64,000 bases of DNA, taken from NCBI RefSeq assembly GCF_902150045.1, contig NZ_CABFVU010000002.1, forward strand, positions 1,290,001 through 1,354,000, written 5' to 3'. Below, piece after piece: positions 25,822 to 34,741 of this stretch (positions within the stretch are counted from its first letter, which is position 1; each line of letters opens with the position of its first letter). The DNA is from Chitinophaga polysaccharea (lineage in GTDB: Bacteria > Bacteroidota > Bacteroidia > Chitinophagales > Chitinophagaceae). A program made the translations under genes and the position numbers. The notes below the pieces were generated by a model that saw only the letters and a program-made list of their open reading frames with translations, was not told the origin of the DNA and did no database searches.

Positions 25822-27891
25822 ATGCGATCCACTAACAAAAAAAATCCCAAAGCATTCCCTGGGGGCTTATCCAGGAAACAGCAGGGCATTCTGCAAAAGA
25901 ATGGTTTCACCGGGGCGCCGGAAACACGTTTCCCCAAAACAGTAAAGCCGATGCTGGCAACACTGGTCGATAGTCCGCCTGCGCAGCAGGGATGGTTATA
26001 TGAAGTGAAGTGGGATGGCTACCGTGCCGTTGCCTTATGCAATCATGACCAGGTAAACCTTATCTCCCGGAATAATAAATCTTTCAACGATAAATTTTAC
26101 CCCGTTTATGAAGCATTGGTTCAGCTGGATAAGAACGCAGTGATAGATGGGGAGATTTGTGTGCTGAATGAAAATGGCATTGCTCATTTCGGCGCACTTC
26201 AAAACTGGAGAAGCGAAGCAGACGGAGAGCTGGCATATTATATCTTTGACCTGCTCTGGTATGAAGGCAGGGATCTTACCGGTTTACCGCTTACCGGGAG
26301 AAGGGCATTACTGGAGGCGCTTATCCCGCCAACAGGTATTATCCGTTACAGCGAATCGTTTGACGCGTCCCCTGCCAAACTCCTGGCAGCTACAAAGAAA
26401 ATGGGAATGGAAGGAATTATGGCTAAGAGAGCAAACAGCCCTTATATACAGGACCGGAGCAGGGATTGGCTGAAAATAAAAACAAACAAAAGGCATGAAG
26501 TGGTGATTGGCGGCTTTACCAATAATGAAGGCTCTCCCAAGCCATTCAGTTCCCTGCTGGTAGGTGTGTATGAGAATGGGGCGCTCCGGTATACCGGTAA
26601 AATAGGTACCGGCTTTAATGCGAGGCAACAGAAAGAAATGATGGAATCCTTCCGGAAACTGATCATAAAGAAATGTCCTTTTACAGAAACACCGGATGTA
26701 AACCAACCTTCGCGGTTCCGCCCAAACCCGCCGCTGGCCACTGCTACATGGCTGAAGCCTGAATTGGTTTGCGAGGTAAGCTATGCAGAGATCACCAGTG
26801 ATGGAGTGATGCGGCATCCCAGTTTTGAAGGCATGCGCACCGACAAGCCGGCTAAAACCGTTACTGCCGAACAACCTGTTGAAACTGCGGATATACTGCC
26901 CGGAAAAAAGCAGGAGAAAATGGTGCGGTTAACAAAACCGGTTGGTAAGCACAGCAGGAAATCATTGCTGAATCCTTCAGAGGCCACCCAGGTAAAACAG
27001 GTAAATCATCACCAGTTAAAGTTCAGTAACCTCGGGAAAAAATTCTGGCCCGCAGAAGGATATACCAAACGGGATATGCTGAACTATTATTACCAGGTGG
27101 CGCCGTATATTCTTCCTTACCTGCTGAACCGACCCCAATCACTGAACCGTTTTCCGAATGGCATAAACGGGAAAAGTTTTTACCAGAAAGATGTTACCAC
27201 TGTAGCGCCTGAATGGGTAAAACAATTCCCCTACCGCACCAGTGAAGGGGAAGATAAAAATTACCTGGTAGTGGAAGATGAAGCCAGCCTGCTATGGATG
27301 GCTAACCTGGGCGCCATTGAAATGAACCCATGGAACAGCACCATACAACAGCCTGATAACCCCGACTGGTGCCTGATTGATCTTGACCCTGATGAAGGAA
27401 ATACTTTTCAGCAGGTTATCCAAACTGCCCAGGTAGTTCGGCAGGTGCTGGAAAACCTGGGTGTGAAAAGCTATCCCAAAACATCCGGGTCCACCGGTAT
27501 ACACATTTATATTCCTTTAGGCGCAAAGTATACTTACGACCAGTGCCAGCTTTTCGGAAAACTGATCGCTGCAACGGCGCATGAACAGCTGCCCGCATTT
27601 ACCAGCATTGAGCGGATGACCCGTAACAGGAAAGGAAGGATCTATATAGATTACCTGCAAAACCGTCCTAAAGCAACGCTTGCCGCTCCTTATTCCCTTC
27701 GCCCCAAACCCGGCGCCACAGTATCTATGCCCCTGCACTGGGATGAAGTGCGCAAAGGTTTAAAGATGACCGATTTTACCATTAAGAATGCATTGGAGCG
27801 GATCAGGTCAGAAGGAGATCTTTTTAAGCCCGTATTGGGAAGGGGAGTGAACCTGGAGCGTCTGCTGAAAAAGTTTTCAGTAAGAGTATAA
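25822..27891 (+). CDS. ligD: DNA ligase D, ligase-polymerase form
   Basis: A 689-residue enzyme of bacterial non-homologous end joining. The ATP-dependent ligase domain comes first (about residues 35-345), with the nucleotidyl lysine K63 in EVKWDGYR, followed by SRNNKSFNDKF and the OB-fold part (VIGGFTNNEGSPKPF). After a linker the primase-polymerase domain spans about 390-689, with LIDLDPDEG as the metal-binding aspartates and KTSGSTGIHIYIPLG. The phosphoesterase domain that many LigD proteins carry is absent. No Ku gene is in the window. The two inverted repeats upstream may be regulatory. Confidence 0.93.
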   Translation: MRSTNKKNPKAFPGGLSRKQQGILQKNGFTGAPETRFPKTVKPMLATLVDSPPAQQGWLYEVKWDGYRAVALCNHDQVNLISRNNKSFNDKFYPVYEALVQLDKNAVIDGEICVLNENGIAHFGALQNWRSEADGELAYYIFDLLWYEGRDLTGLPLTGRRALLEALIPPTGIIRYSESFDASPAKLLAATKKMGMEGIMAKRANSPYIQDRSRDWLKIKTNKRHEVVIGGFTNNEGSPKPFSSLLVGVYENGALRYTGKIGTGFNARQQKEMMESFRKLIIKKCPFTETPDVNQPSRFRPNPPLATATWLKPELVCEVSYAEITSDGVMRHPSFEGMRTDKPAKTVTAEQPVETADILPGKKQEKMVRLTKPVGKHSRKSLLNPSEATQVKQVNHHQLKFSNLGKKFWPAEGYTKRDMLNYYYQVAPYILPYLLNRPQSLNRFPNGINGKSFYQKDVTTVAPEWVKQFPYRTSEGEDKNYLVVEDEASLLWMANLGAIEMNPWNSTIQQPDNPDWCLIDLDPDEGNTFQQVIQTAQVVRQVLENLGVKSYPKTSGSTGIHIYIPLGAKYTYDQCQLFGKLIAATAHEQLPAFTSIERMTRNRKGRIYIDYLQNRPKATLAAPYSLRPKPGATVSMPLHWDEVRKGLKMTDFTIKNALERIRSEGDLFKPVLGRGVNLERLLKKFSVRV

Positions 27892-27931
27892 ACCAAGGGA
27901 ATATTTATCTTTAAGATATACTTCCCCAGGT

Positions 27932-28111
27932 ATGACTCCCGATGAATACATTAACGCACTATCCCCTGACCGTAAGGAAATACTCACCCGCCTGCAGCAA
28001 ACGGTGCGCGAACATTTACCGCCCGGGTTCCGTGAAGAAATGACCTATGGTATGCCGGGCTTCGTAGTACCGCATTCACTGTACCCGCCCGGGGTATCAT
28101 ACAGATCCTGA
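27932..28111 (+). pseudogene. DUF1801 protein remnant (N-terminal half only)
   Basis: A 59-codon reading frame beginning MTPDEYINALSPDRKEIL and running to MTYGMPGFVVPHSLYPPG before ending abruptly in VSYRS and TGA. This matches the first half of DUF1801/YdhG-like proteins, which are normally about 110-140 residues and continue after the PHSLYP segment. The region downstream to 28205 is AT-rich and does not encode the missing half in any frame I could read. I take it as a 3' truncated gene, although expression as a short protein is possible. Confidence 0.6.
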
Positions 28112-28205
28112 ATTGTGAAGAGATAGGCTGATCCGGTTAAATAGTAACTACATTTTTTTATTGACCATTTCTCAGAATTTATAGTTAAATTGATAAGAAA
28201 AAAAG

Positions 28206-28550
28206 ATGGTCATCAACTCCTCAAAAATACTCCCATCTATTAACGACATCGCAAACACGCTGCAGCAAAGATTCTCCGGCAGATATGCGTACAACCTGTT
28301 TGATTTTGGTAATAAGCAAAGTCTCTTTGTAGAGGAATCATGGTTTGTAGCCATACAGGTAACAAGAGAAGAAAACAGGATGATTATAGAAAGAACTCCG
28401 AAACCATCGGTTATACTGGTCATCTGTTTTTTACTGGATCTTATCGTTACGGGCAGCGGCAACGTATTGGACAGGCTTTTCCCTTTTTATTCAGAACGTA
28501 AAAAGCTTGAACAGGAACTGGGCACATTTTTAGAGCAGGAATATCAATAG
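28206..28550 (+). CDS. Small membrane protein of unknown function
   Basis: A 114-residue protein, not recognised. It has a soluble N-terminal part with an alpha/beta pattern (YNLFDFGNKQSLFVEES, FVAIQVTREENRMIIERTP), one hydrophobic stretch at about residues 69-83 (VILVICFLLDLIVTG), and a charged helical C-terminus (SERKKLEQELGTFLEQ). The gene is more AT-rich than its neighbours and follows the DUF1801 remnant, so this patch may be a site of turnover or recent acquisition. A minus-strand frame overlaps it but has less protein-like composition. Confidence 0.6.
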   Translation: MVINSSKILPSINDIANTLQQRFSGRYAYNLFDFGNKQSLFVEESWFVAIQVTREENRMIIERTPKPSVILVICFLLDLIVTGSGNVLDRLFPFYSERKKLEQELGTFLEQEYQ

Positions 28551-28766
28551 TCTGAATTTCTTTCTCCTTTCTTCCCCATAAAAATTCAATCATTTTTTAT
28601 TTCAATGGGCTATCACTTTGCTTTGCTGTGCAATTATCAGGAAGGTATAATGATAGCCTGTATTATTTTACGTTTTTTCCCGCCCGCCTTCTTTTTGTTT
28701 TGTTTTTCCGGAATTAGATATTATCTTAATGCTGTTCCGTTTTTCCACATAAACTTACCAGACGTT

Positions 28767-29624
28767 ATGAAAACATGGTTGCTACTGCTTTTTTCCTTTG
28801 TCTTTTGCCCATTTTTGCAATCGAATGCACAATCACTTCCTGCTATAGGGATCTGTACTTCTTTTTCGAACGACAGTCTCGCTGCTGCCACAGGATTTAC
28901 CTGCCTGGAAGAAACGGTGCGCAAGATATTGTCGCCCGCACTGAGCGAAGCCCAGTTCAGGGAACAGCTGCATGCCATCCGTGGCAGCAAATGTAAGATC
29001 CAGACCTGTAATGTATTTATCCCCGGAACAATGAAGATAGTAGGCAGCGAGGTAAATGAAGCAAGGGTGCTGGGCTATGTGGACTCTGTAATGCAGCGCG
29101 CAAAAATTGCAGGGATAAAGCTCATCGTGCTGGGTAGTGGTGAAGCGAGAAAGATACCGGAAGGGGCGGACCGCGAAAAATGCAAACAGCAGTTCATTGG
29201 TTTATGCCGCAAGATGGCAGCGGTAGCCGGTAGATACAATATCGTCATCGCCATGGAAAATCTTAATTCCACTGAAACCAATTTCGTGAACACACTGGCT
29301 GAAGGGAATGAGATCGTTACAAAGATCGGCCATCCCAACTTCAGGCTTACAGCAGATATTTATCATATGCTGAAAGAACAGGAATCCCCTGCCAGCATTG
29401 AAAATGCAAAAGCGGTACTGGTGCATTGCCATATTGCCGAAAGAGATAAGCGCACCGCCCCCGGCGTTGCGGGAGACGATTTCCGTCCTTATTTCGCGGC
29501 ACTGCATAAGATCGGGTATACCGGCCGCATTATGATGGAATGCCGCTGGGAAGATCCCGCTACGCAATATAAACCGGCCTTCGATTACCTGGAAGGACAA
29601 CTGAAAGAAGCTTACGCCAAATAA
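28767..29624 (+). CDS. Secreted sugar phosphate isomerase/epimerase-like TIM barrel
   Basis: A 285-residue protein of the xylose-isomerase-like TIM-barrel superfamily (PF01261). The ATG at 28767 opens a signal peptide (MKTWLLLLFSFVFCPFLQSNAQ); longer in-frame starts are rejected for that reason. Conserved metal-site segments include VIAMENLNSTETNF, FRLTADIYHMLKEQ, VLVHCHIAERDKR and GYTGRIMMECRW. Secreted members in Bacteroidetes usually act on sugars or polyols in the periplasm. It is 26 bp upstream of the Gfo/Idh/MocA gene, so the pair probably forms one oxidation/isomerisation route. Confidence 0.87.
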   Translation: MKTWLLLLFSFVFCPFLQSNAQSLPAIGICTSFSNDSLAAATGFTCLEETVRKILSPALSEAQFREQLHAIRGSKCKIQTCNVFIPGTMKIVGSEVNEARVLGYVDSVMQRAKIAGIKLIVLGSGEARKIPEGADREKCKQQFIGLCRKMAAVAGRYNIVIAMENLNSTETNFVNTLAEGNEIVTKIGHPNFRLTADIYHMLKEQESPASIENAKAVLVHCHIAERDKRTAPGVAGDDFRPYFAALHKIGYTGRIMMECRWEDPATQYKPAFDYLEGQLKEAYAK

Positions 29625-29650
29625 ACAACACACTATAAAAACGCTTTTAT

Positions 29651-31015
29651 ATGTCTGAATCAAAAAAAACAAGACGGGAATTCCTGCAACAGTCGTTACT
29701 GGCAGGAGCCGGTATCACCATCAGCGCGATGGGAATACCCGCCAGCAGCTATGCTCGTATTATGGGATCCAACGACCGTGTAAACGTTGGACTGGTAGGA
29801 TTTTCCGATCGTGCGCGCCAGGCCCTGCTGCCATCTTTCTTTAACAACAACAAGGAACTGAACTTCGACCTGATTGCGGTGTCTGACATATGGAACCGCC
29901 GCAGGGACGAAGGAAAAGCTTTCCTGCAGCAGAAAACCGGGCATAACGTTCAGGCCTGTATGAATAATGATGAGCTGTATAATATCAAAGGACTGGATGC
30001 AGTGTTCATTGCCTCTGCCGATTTTCAGCATGCTTACCATACTATTGAAGCCGTAAAGAACAAGTGCGATGTATACAGTGAAAAGCCTTTCGCTGAAACA
30101 ATGGAAGACGCCCGCAGCGCCCTCAAGGCGGTAAAGGATTCCGGCCGCATTATGCAGGTGGGTACACAACGCCGCAGCGGTCCCAGTTATCATGCGGCGG
30201 CCAACTTCATCCAGCAGGGAAAATTTGGTCCGATTACCATGGTGGAAATGACCTGGAACGTAAATCAGCCCGGCCGCTGGCGCCGTCCTGACCTGGTGAA
30301 ATCCATTAAGGAATCTGATACCGACTGGAAACGCTTCCTGGCAGGTCGCCCGCAAGACAGCTGGGACCCGCGCAAATATCTTGAATACCGCCTCTTCTGG
30401 CCTTATTCTTCCGGTATCTTCGGGCAGTGGATGACTCACCAGATAGACACGGTACATTGGTTCAGCGGTCTGAAACACCCGCGCAGCGCCGTGGCCAACG
30501 GGGGTATTTATATGTGGAAAGATGGCCGTAAGAACCCTGATACCCTCACCGCGGTATTCGACTATGGTCCGGAAAATGATCCGTCCAGCGGTTTCCAGGT
30601 AATGTACAGCAGCCGTTTCCATAACTCTGCCGGCGGTACCAAGGAGATCTATTACTCGAATGGCGGTACCATCGATATGTCTACCAATAAAATAAGCCCT
30701 ACCGGCGGCCTTACAGAAAGGGAAGCCCAGGAAATGGGAATGCATGCCAACCTGCTGCCAAGCCAAACGCTCAGCAATGAAGAGGCTGCAGCAACCAGCG
30801 CAAACACCGGCGGCGATCCGCTCACCAATGCGCATGTACGCAACTGGATGACGTGTGTGCGTGAACGTAAGCAGCCCAATGCACCCATTGAAGCAGCTTA
30901 CTCACATTCCATTGCGCTGATTATGGGTAACGCAGCTTACCGCACCGGCATGAAGGCTACCTTTGACGAAGCTACCCAGGAAGTAATGGTGGGAGGCAAA
31001 GTGTTTAAGATGTAG
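29651..31015 (+). CDS. Gfo/Idh/MocA family oxidoreductase with Tat-type signal
   Basis: A 454-residue NAD(P)-dependent oxidoreductase. The N-terminus carries a twin-arginine-like signal (KKTRREFLQQSLLAGAG), which fits export with bound cofactor. The Rossmann part (VNVGLVGFSDRARQALLPSF) and the family signature DVYSEKPFAETMEDAR, with the lysine of the EKP motif, are clear. The C-terminal part ends ALIMGNAAYRTG, as in other secreted members. The substrate is probably a sugar or polyol. It is co-transcribed with the preceding TIM-barrel gene. A 7-bp hairpin begins directly after the stop. Confidence 0.92.
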   Translation: MSESKKTRREFLQQSLLAGAGITISAMGIPASSYARIMGSNDRVNVGLVGFSDRARQALLPSFFNNNKELNFDLIAVSDIWNRRRDEGKAFLQQKTGHNVQACMNNDELYNIKGLDAVFIASADFQHAYHTIEAVKNKCDVYSEKPFAETMEDARSALKAVKDSGRIMQVGTQRRSGPSYHAAANFIQQGKFGPITMVEMTWNVNQPGRWRRPDLVKSIKESDTDWKRFLAGRPQDSWDPRKYLEYRLFWPYSSGIFGQWMTHQIDTVHWFSGLKHPRSAVANGGIYMWKDGRKNPDTLTAVFDYGPENDPSSGFQVMYSSRFHNSAGGTKEIYYSNGGTIDMSTNKISPTGGLTEREAQEMGMHANLLPSQTLSNEEAAATSANTGGDPLTNAHVRNWMTCVRERKQPNAPIEAAYSHSIALIMGNAAYRTGMKATFDEATQEVMVGGKVFKM

Positions 31016-31032
31016 TGTCGCCGAAGGCGACA
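31016..31032. terminator. Stop-adjacent hairpin between oxidoreductase and aldo/keto reductase
   Basis: TGTCGCC-GAA-GGCGACA, a 7-bp stem with a 3-nt loop, starting on the base after the stop codon. The AKR gene ends 5 bp away on the other strand. No U-tract follows. The same core, CGCC(GAA/TTC)GGCG, recurs at 33568 and 36895. Confidence 0.55.
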
Positions 31033-31036
31033 AACA

Positions 31037-32023
31037 CTAACTCCGGTCCACCAGTTTATCCATGGCCTCATTGTACCTGTCGCCGGTGTTGGGGTATTTC
31101 TGCAACAGCTCTTCCAGGTTTTGCAGATCCGTTGCCGTTAAATTGATATCCACTGCGCCGGCATTGTCCAGCAGGTACTTCCTTCTTTTGGTGCCTGGAA
31201 TAGGGATCACGTTTTCCCCCTGTGCCAGTACCCACGCCAGGGCCAGTTGTGCAGACGTACAGTTTTTACCCGCTGCCAGTGCTGCAAAGCCGGCGGCCAG
31301 CAGGCGGTTGTTCTCTGCATGCTCACCCTGGTAACGTGGCAGCGACTTGCGGAAGTCGTTGTCCGCCAGGTTGGTGATGTCAAGATCGTTGGTAACCAGG
31401 CCGCGTGCAAGCGGACTGAATGGCACGAAACTGATGCCCAGTTCTTTACATGCCGGCAGGATCTCTTTTTCCACATCTCTCGTAAGTAAAGAGTATTCGC
31501 TTTGCAATGCGCTGATAGGATGCACCGCATGCGCTTTACGCAGGCTGTTTACAGATGCTTCAGAGAGGCCCAGGTAGCGGACCTTACCTTCCTTCACCAG
31601 CTCTGCCATTGCGCCTACCATTTCTTCTACCGGCACATTCGGATCAATACGGTGCGCGTAATATAGATCGATCACATCCGTTTGTAATCTCTTTAAACTC
31701 GCTTCCACAGCCTTCCTCATATAGGCCGGCGAACCATCAAAATGTGTAATGCCGGAAGCAGGGGAAGAAGTGAATCCAAATTTGGTAGCAAGAAAGATCT
31801 TACTGCGGTTAGGTTTTAATACTTTAGCGATCAGCTCCTCGTTTTTACCCGCAGCATACACATCTGCTGTATCCCAGAAATTGATCCCTATTTCCAGCGC
31901 TTTTTCAAGCGTGGCAATAGATTCCACATCATCCGGAGTGCCATACGCATGGCTCATCCCCATGCAGCCCAGTCCAATGGCTGACAATTTCACGTCTGTT
32001 GTTCCTAATGTTCTGTACTTCAT
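31037..32023 (-). CDS. Aldo/keto reductase
   Basis: A 328-residue NADPH-dependent reductase of the AKR superfamily. The catalytic tetrad is visible: D51 and Y56 in WDTADVY, K81 in FLATKFGF and H124 in YYAHRID. The opening [21 protein letters not shown] and the C-terminal [12 protein letters not shown] (cofactor phosphate-binding loop) match the AKR13-like/YhdN-type group that reduces small aldehydes. It is divergently transcribed from an AraC-type regulator, which probably controls it. Confidence 0.95.
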   Translation of the reverse strand: MKYRTLGTTDVKLSAIGLGCMGMSHAYGTPDDVESIATLEKALEIGINFWDTADVYAAGKNEELIAKVLKPNRSKIFLATKFGFTSSPASGITHFDGSPAYMRKAVEASLKRLQTDVIDLYYAHRIDPNVPVEEMVGAMAELVKEGKVRYLGLSEASVNSLRKAHAVHPISALQSEYSLLTRDVEKEILPACKELGISFVPFSPLARGLVTNDLDITNLADNDFRKSLPRYQGEHAENNRLLAAGFAALAAGKNCTSAQLALAWVLAQGENVIPIPGTKRRKYLLDNAGAVDINLTATDLQNLEELLQKYPNTGDRYNEAMDKLVDRS

Positions 32024-32060
32024 ATGATTTATTTTCGGGTTGGTGGTAATAATAACGGGG

Positions 32061-32068
32061 CAAAGATA
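32061..32068 (-). promoter_or_regulatory. -7 promoter element of the aldo/keto reductase gene
   Basis: The minus strand reads TATCTTTG, an exact TAnnTTTG match, 37 nt upstream of the AKR start at 32023. Confidence 0.6.
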
Positions 32069-32157
32069 GGCGGCGTAATACTTGCATACTTGTAATTATT
32101 ACAGTATTAATTGTGCAAATCAAAGATGCCCTGTGCAGGAAAGGTACCGAATATTCG

Positions 32158-32165
32158 TATTTTTG
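32158..32165 (+). promoter_or_regulatory. -7 promoter element very close to the AraC-family start
   Basis: TATTTTTG, an exact TAnnTTTG match, only 10 nt before the ATG at 32176. Initiation at the usual distance would leave a leader of a few bases, so the message may be nearly leaderless. Confidence 0.55.
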
Positions 32166-32175
32166 AGGTCCCATT

Positions 32176-33081
32176 ATGAACCACGATAAACAATACCAGT
32201 TAATTACTCCGTCCGGTATTACCGATATCACCGACTGGTTTTGCGATGATATCCGCTTAACACATACGGTTTCCCGGTACACCACGCAAGACCGCGTACA
32301 CGCCAGTAACGATACGGATGTGGTACGCCTGCATTTTGGTATGAAAGGCGATTACGCTTTTTCATATAAGCAGCTGGGCCGCTCTTTTGACCTGGTCGGC
32401 GGGCATCACAATATCATGTACTCGAACGGCTTTGAGATTGAAATAATGCCTAAAGCCAAAGAGATTGAAACCTTCGGTATCCAGTTCTCCAAAACACAAT
32501 TCCTGGAATTTACCCAAAATGGCAATGAGCACCTGCAACGGTTCTGTGAGGCAGTACTGAGCGGGAAAAGTGTGTTGCTGTCTGAAAAATGGGGACCTAT
32601 TGATGCCGGTATCCAGCAGGTGATAGGACAGATCTTAAACTGCCGTTTTACCGGCCAGCTGAAGAAATTATTCCTGCTCTCGAAAAGTATCGAATTACTG
32701 GTGCTTTCAGCAGAAGCATATAACTATGCTGAGAAGAAAGACATCTTCATAAAAAATAAAACAGACAAGGAAAAGATCATTGCGGTAAGAGACCTGATCA
32801 ATACCCGGCTCAGTAACCCTCCTGGTCTTAGTGAAATAGCACAGCTGGTAGGACTGAATGAATATAAGCTCAAACGCGGGTTTAAAGAAACCTTTAACTC
32901 TACGGTGTTTGATTATCTTACCGGGCAACGTTTGCAGCTGGCTAACCAGTACCTGCAGGAAACACAGAAAACATCTGCTGAAATCGCCTATGAGCTGGGT
33001 TATTCCACGCCACAGCATTTTAATAATGCGTTTAAGAAGAAGTTTGGCGTTACTCCCAATTCCGTTAGAATTAATCCGTAA
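32176..33081 (+). CDS. AraC-family transcriptional regulator
   Basis: A 301-residue regulator. The N-terminal part is a sensor domain of no recognised ligand class. The C-terminal region (about residues 205-300) is the AraC double helix-turn-helix: LSEIAQLVGLNEYKLKRGF for the first and TSAEIAYELGYSTPQHFNNAF for the second, closing with KKKFGVTPNSVR. It is divergent from the aldo/keto reductase gene, with both promoters in the 152-bp gap, so control of that gene is the simplest inference. The gene just downstream encodes an SRPBCC protein. Confidence 0.92.
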   Translation: MNHDKQYQLITPSGITDITDWFCDDIRLTHTVSRYTTQDRVHASNDTDVVRLHFGMKGDYAFSYKQLGRSFDLVGGHHNIMYSNGFEIEIMPKAKEIETFGIQFSKTQFLEFTQNGNEHLQRFCEAVLSGKSVLLSEKWGPIDAGIQQVIGQILNCRFTGQLKKLFLLSKSIELLVLSAEAYNYAEKKDIFIKNKTDKEKIIAVRDLINTRLSNPPGLSEIAQLVGLNEYKLKRGFKETFNSTVFDYLTGQRLQLANQYLQETQKTSAEIAYELGYSTPQHFNNAFKKKFGVTPNSVRINP

Positions 33082-33138
33082 AGTGCAATTCGCCGAAACA
33101 GTGGTTCCTTAATATTGTAACATCAAAAACAATGTATT

Positions 33139-33564
33139 ATGGACAAGCAGTTAAAACTTTCGGAATCCATCAGCATCAATGCCCCTGTTTCAAAAGTATG
33201 GGCCGCCATCACTGATAAGTCACTGATCAAAGAATATTTTTTTGGAACAGATGTTATCAGCGACTGGAAAGCAGGCAGTCCTGTTACCTGGTCCGGTGAA
33301 TGGGAAGGACAACGCTACGAAGAAAAAGGAGAGGTGCTGGCAGTGGAAAAAGATAAGCAGTTATCTTTTTCCTACCTGAGCTCCGGCAAAGAAGATAAGC
33401 CGGAGAATTATTCCATCATCGTTTATACCCTCAGCAGCAATGGTAACGGTACTACCGGCTTCACTGTGAGCCAGGAGAATTTTGCTGATCAGCAGGCCTG
33501 TGATCATTCCCGCAGTAACTGGCGCCAGGTGCTGGCCGGCCTGAAACAGGTGGCGGAAAAATAG
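33139..33564 (+). CDS. SRPBCC (AHSA1-like) domain protein
   Basis: A 141-residue START-like/AHSA1-type domain protein. The opening LSESISINAPVSKVWAAITD and the segment KEYFFGTDVISDWKAGSPVTW are characteristic, and the C-terminal helix is SRSNWRQVLAGLKQVAEK. These small proteins bind hydrophobic ligands; some are stress related or partners of ArsR regulators, but no such regulator is adjacent. It ends 3 nt before a small hairpin (33568). Confidence 0.9.
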   Translation: MDKQLKLSESISINAPVSKVWAAITDKSLIKEYFFGTDVISDWKAGSPVTWSGEWEGQRYEEKGEVLAVEKDKQLSFSYLSSGKEDKPENYSIIVYTLSSNGNGTTGFTVSQENFADQQACDHSRSNWRQVLAGLKQVAEK

Positions 33565-33567
33565 GAG

Positions 33568-33582
33568 ATCGCCTTCGGCGAT
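33568..33582. terminator. Stop-proximal hairpin after the SRPBCC gene
   Basis: ATCGCC-TTC-GGCGAT, a 6-bp stem with 3-nt loop, 3 nt after the stop. It is followed by GCGGATTT, the same continuation found at the LptD gene end (minus strand, from 36909 downward), so the two are copies of one sequence type. Confidence 0.5.
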
Positions 33583-33624
33583 GCGGATTTGGCAATAAGC
33601 GGGGAATTGATCAACTTCGTAACT

Positions 33625-34191
33625 ATGAAAACATCCGCAAACGTAAGCCGTATATGGCTGTTATGCCTCCTGGCAATTTGCAGTATCACTGCACAGGCAC
33701 AGCAATATACGCCTGTCGACCAGGGTTCAAAAGTACAGTTCACCATCATCAATCACCTGATATTTACATCTACTGTCAATGGTTATTTCAAAGGGCTGAG
33801 GGGAAGCATCCGTTTCGATCCGGCCAACCTGAAATCAACAGCGATAGACGCCACTGTAGACGTAAATACGATCAGTACAGGTATTGGTAAACGCGATCGC
33901 GACCTGTTGGAGGAGAAATATTTCAATGCGGCAAAATTTCCCGTGATGCGCATTGTTGCCACCAGCGTTACAGCTACAGATAAGCCATCTACCTACCAGC
34001 TCACTGCGGCACTCACCATTAAGGGAATTACACGTACCATTGCCTTCCCGTTCACAGCAGTGGTATCTTCCGGGGCATTGCAGCTTGCCGGTAAGTTCAC
34101 CATTAACAGGAGGGATTTCCAGGTAGGGCCGGATAATGCCATTGACGATAAGCTCACGGTAACCCTGAATGTACAGGCTAAAAAACAGTAA
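33625..34191 (+). CDS. Secreted YceI family protein
   Basis: A 188-residue protein of the YceI lipocalin-like family. The ATG at 33625 opens a signal peptide ending TAQAQQ; in-frame starts upstream of it are rejected. Family features are FTIINHLIFTSTVNGYFKGLRGSI, DRDLLEEKYFNAAKFPVM and the late motif GKFTINRRDFQVG. YceI proteins bind isoprenoid-like lipids in the periplasm. It is 60 bp after the SRPBCC gene. Its stop lies inside the left arm of a hairpin (34188-34232). Confidence 0.92.
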   Translation: MKTSANVSRIWLLCLLAICSITAQAQQYTPVDQGSKVQFTIINHLIFTSTVNGYFKGLRGSIRFDPANLKSTAIDATVDVNTISTGIGKRDRDLLEEKYFNAAKFPVMRIVATSVTATDKPSTYQLTAALTIKGITRTIAFPFTAVVSSGALQLAGKFTINRRDFQVGPDNAIDDKLTVTLNVQAKKQ

Positions 34192-34232
34192 CGGTGATAC
34201 GCCGTGTGCCCGTGCACGGGTATCATCGTTAC
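34188..34232. terminator. Hairpin between convergent YceI and GNAT genes
   Basis: GTAACGGTGATAC (34188-34200) pairs with GTATCATCGTTAC (34220-34232), 12 of 13 positions, with an inner CCCGTGCACGGG palindrome. The stop of the YceI gene lies in the left arm. A second copy of the right-arm sequence, ATCATCGTTACCGCC, occurs at 34274-34288. Confidence 0.55.
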
Positions 34233-34289
34233 CGCCCATTTAAGCGACAGGCATCAACGCGTATGCCGGCGCGATCATCGTTACCGCCT

Positions 34290-34721
34290 TTACAAAGGCT
34301 GAGAGAAATGGTGCGCAGAGATATAATACCCCTGCCGGTGGTACAGCCGGTGTGCAGGATGCAGCCCGTGCCCTGAGTCCAGTTGTACAAAACGTAACCC
34401 TTCCTTTTGTGCCAGCGCCTTTATATGATCCAGCAACATGGCGGCATAGCCGCGTTTCTGATAAGCAGGTAAACAGGCCAGGTCATCGATATAGATTGTT
34501 TTCCCTGAGTGCAGCTTGTTCATATGACGGAAGCCCGCGAATGCAGCCACTATGGACGGATCTTCTTCTGCCGTGATATACACGATCTCATATTTTTCAG
34601 ACTGCATATCCTTGAGTTGCGATAACAGCTGCTCCCGTTCCAGGAAAGGGCGAAGAAACAGGATCACTTCACTGCAGGCCAGCAGTTCTGCATCGCTGCC
34701 GGCGGTTTTTACAGTTACCAT
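34290..34721 (-). CDS. GNAT family N-acetyltransferase
   Basis: A 143-residue acetyltransferase. The acetyl-CoA pyrophosphate loop reads LPAYQKRGYAAMLLDHI (Q/R-x-x-G-x-G/A form), preceded by the strand TIYIDDLACLP and followed by LRFVQLDSGHGLHPAHRLYHRQGY. The acceptor is unknown. I use the ATG at 34721, which keeps the gene clear of the upstream AhpD-like gene (20-bp gap); an in-frame start at 34787 would overlap it. The two genes are probably one transcript. Confidence 0.88.
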   Translation of the reverse strand: MVTVKTAGSDAELLACSEVILFLRPFLEREQLLSQLKDMQSEKYEIVYITAEEDPSIVAAFAGFRHMNKLHSGKTIYIDDLACLPAYQKRGYAAMLLDHIKALAQKEGLRFVQLDSGHGLHPAHRLYHRQGYYISAHHFSQPL

Positions 34722-34741
34722 ATAGCGGAGTTTTAATTGGA

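Noticed and set aside
29696-30835. A 379-codon minus-strand frame opposite the Gfo/Idh/MocA oxidoreductase.
   Set aside because: The plus-strand protein has clear family motifs; the opposite frame has none.
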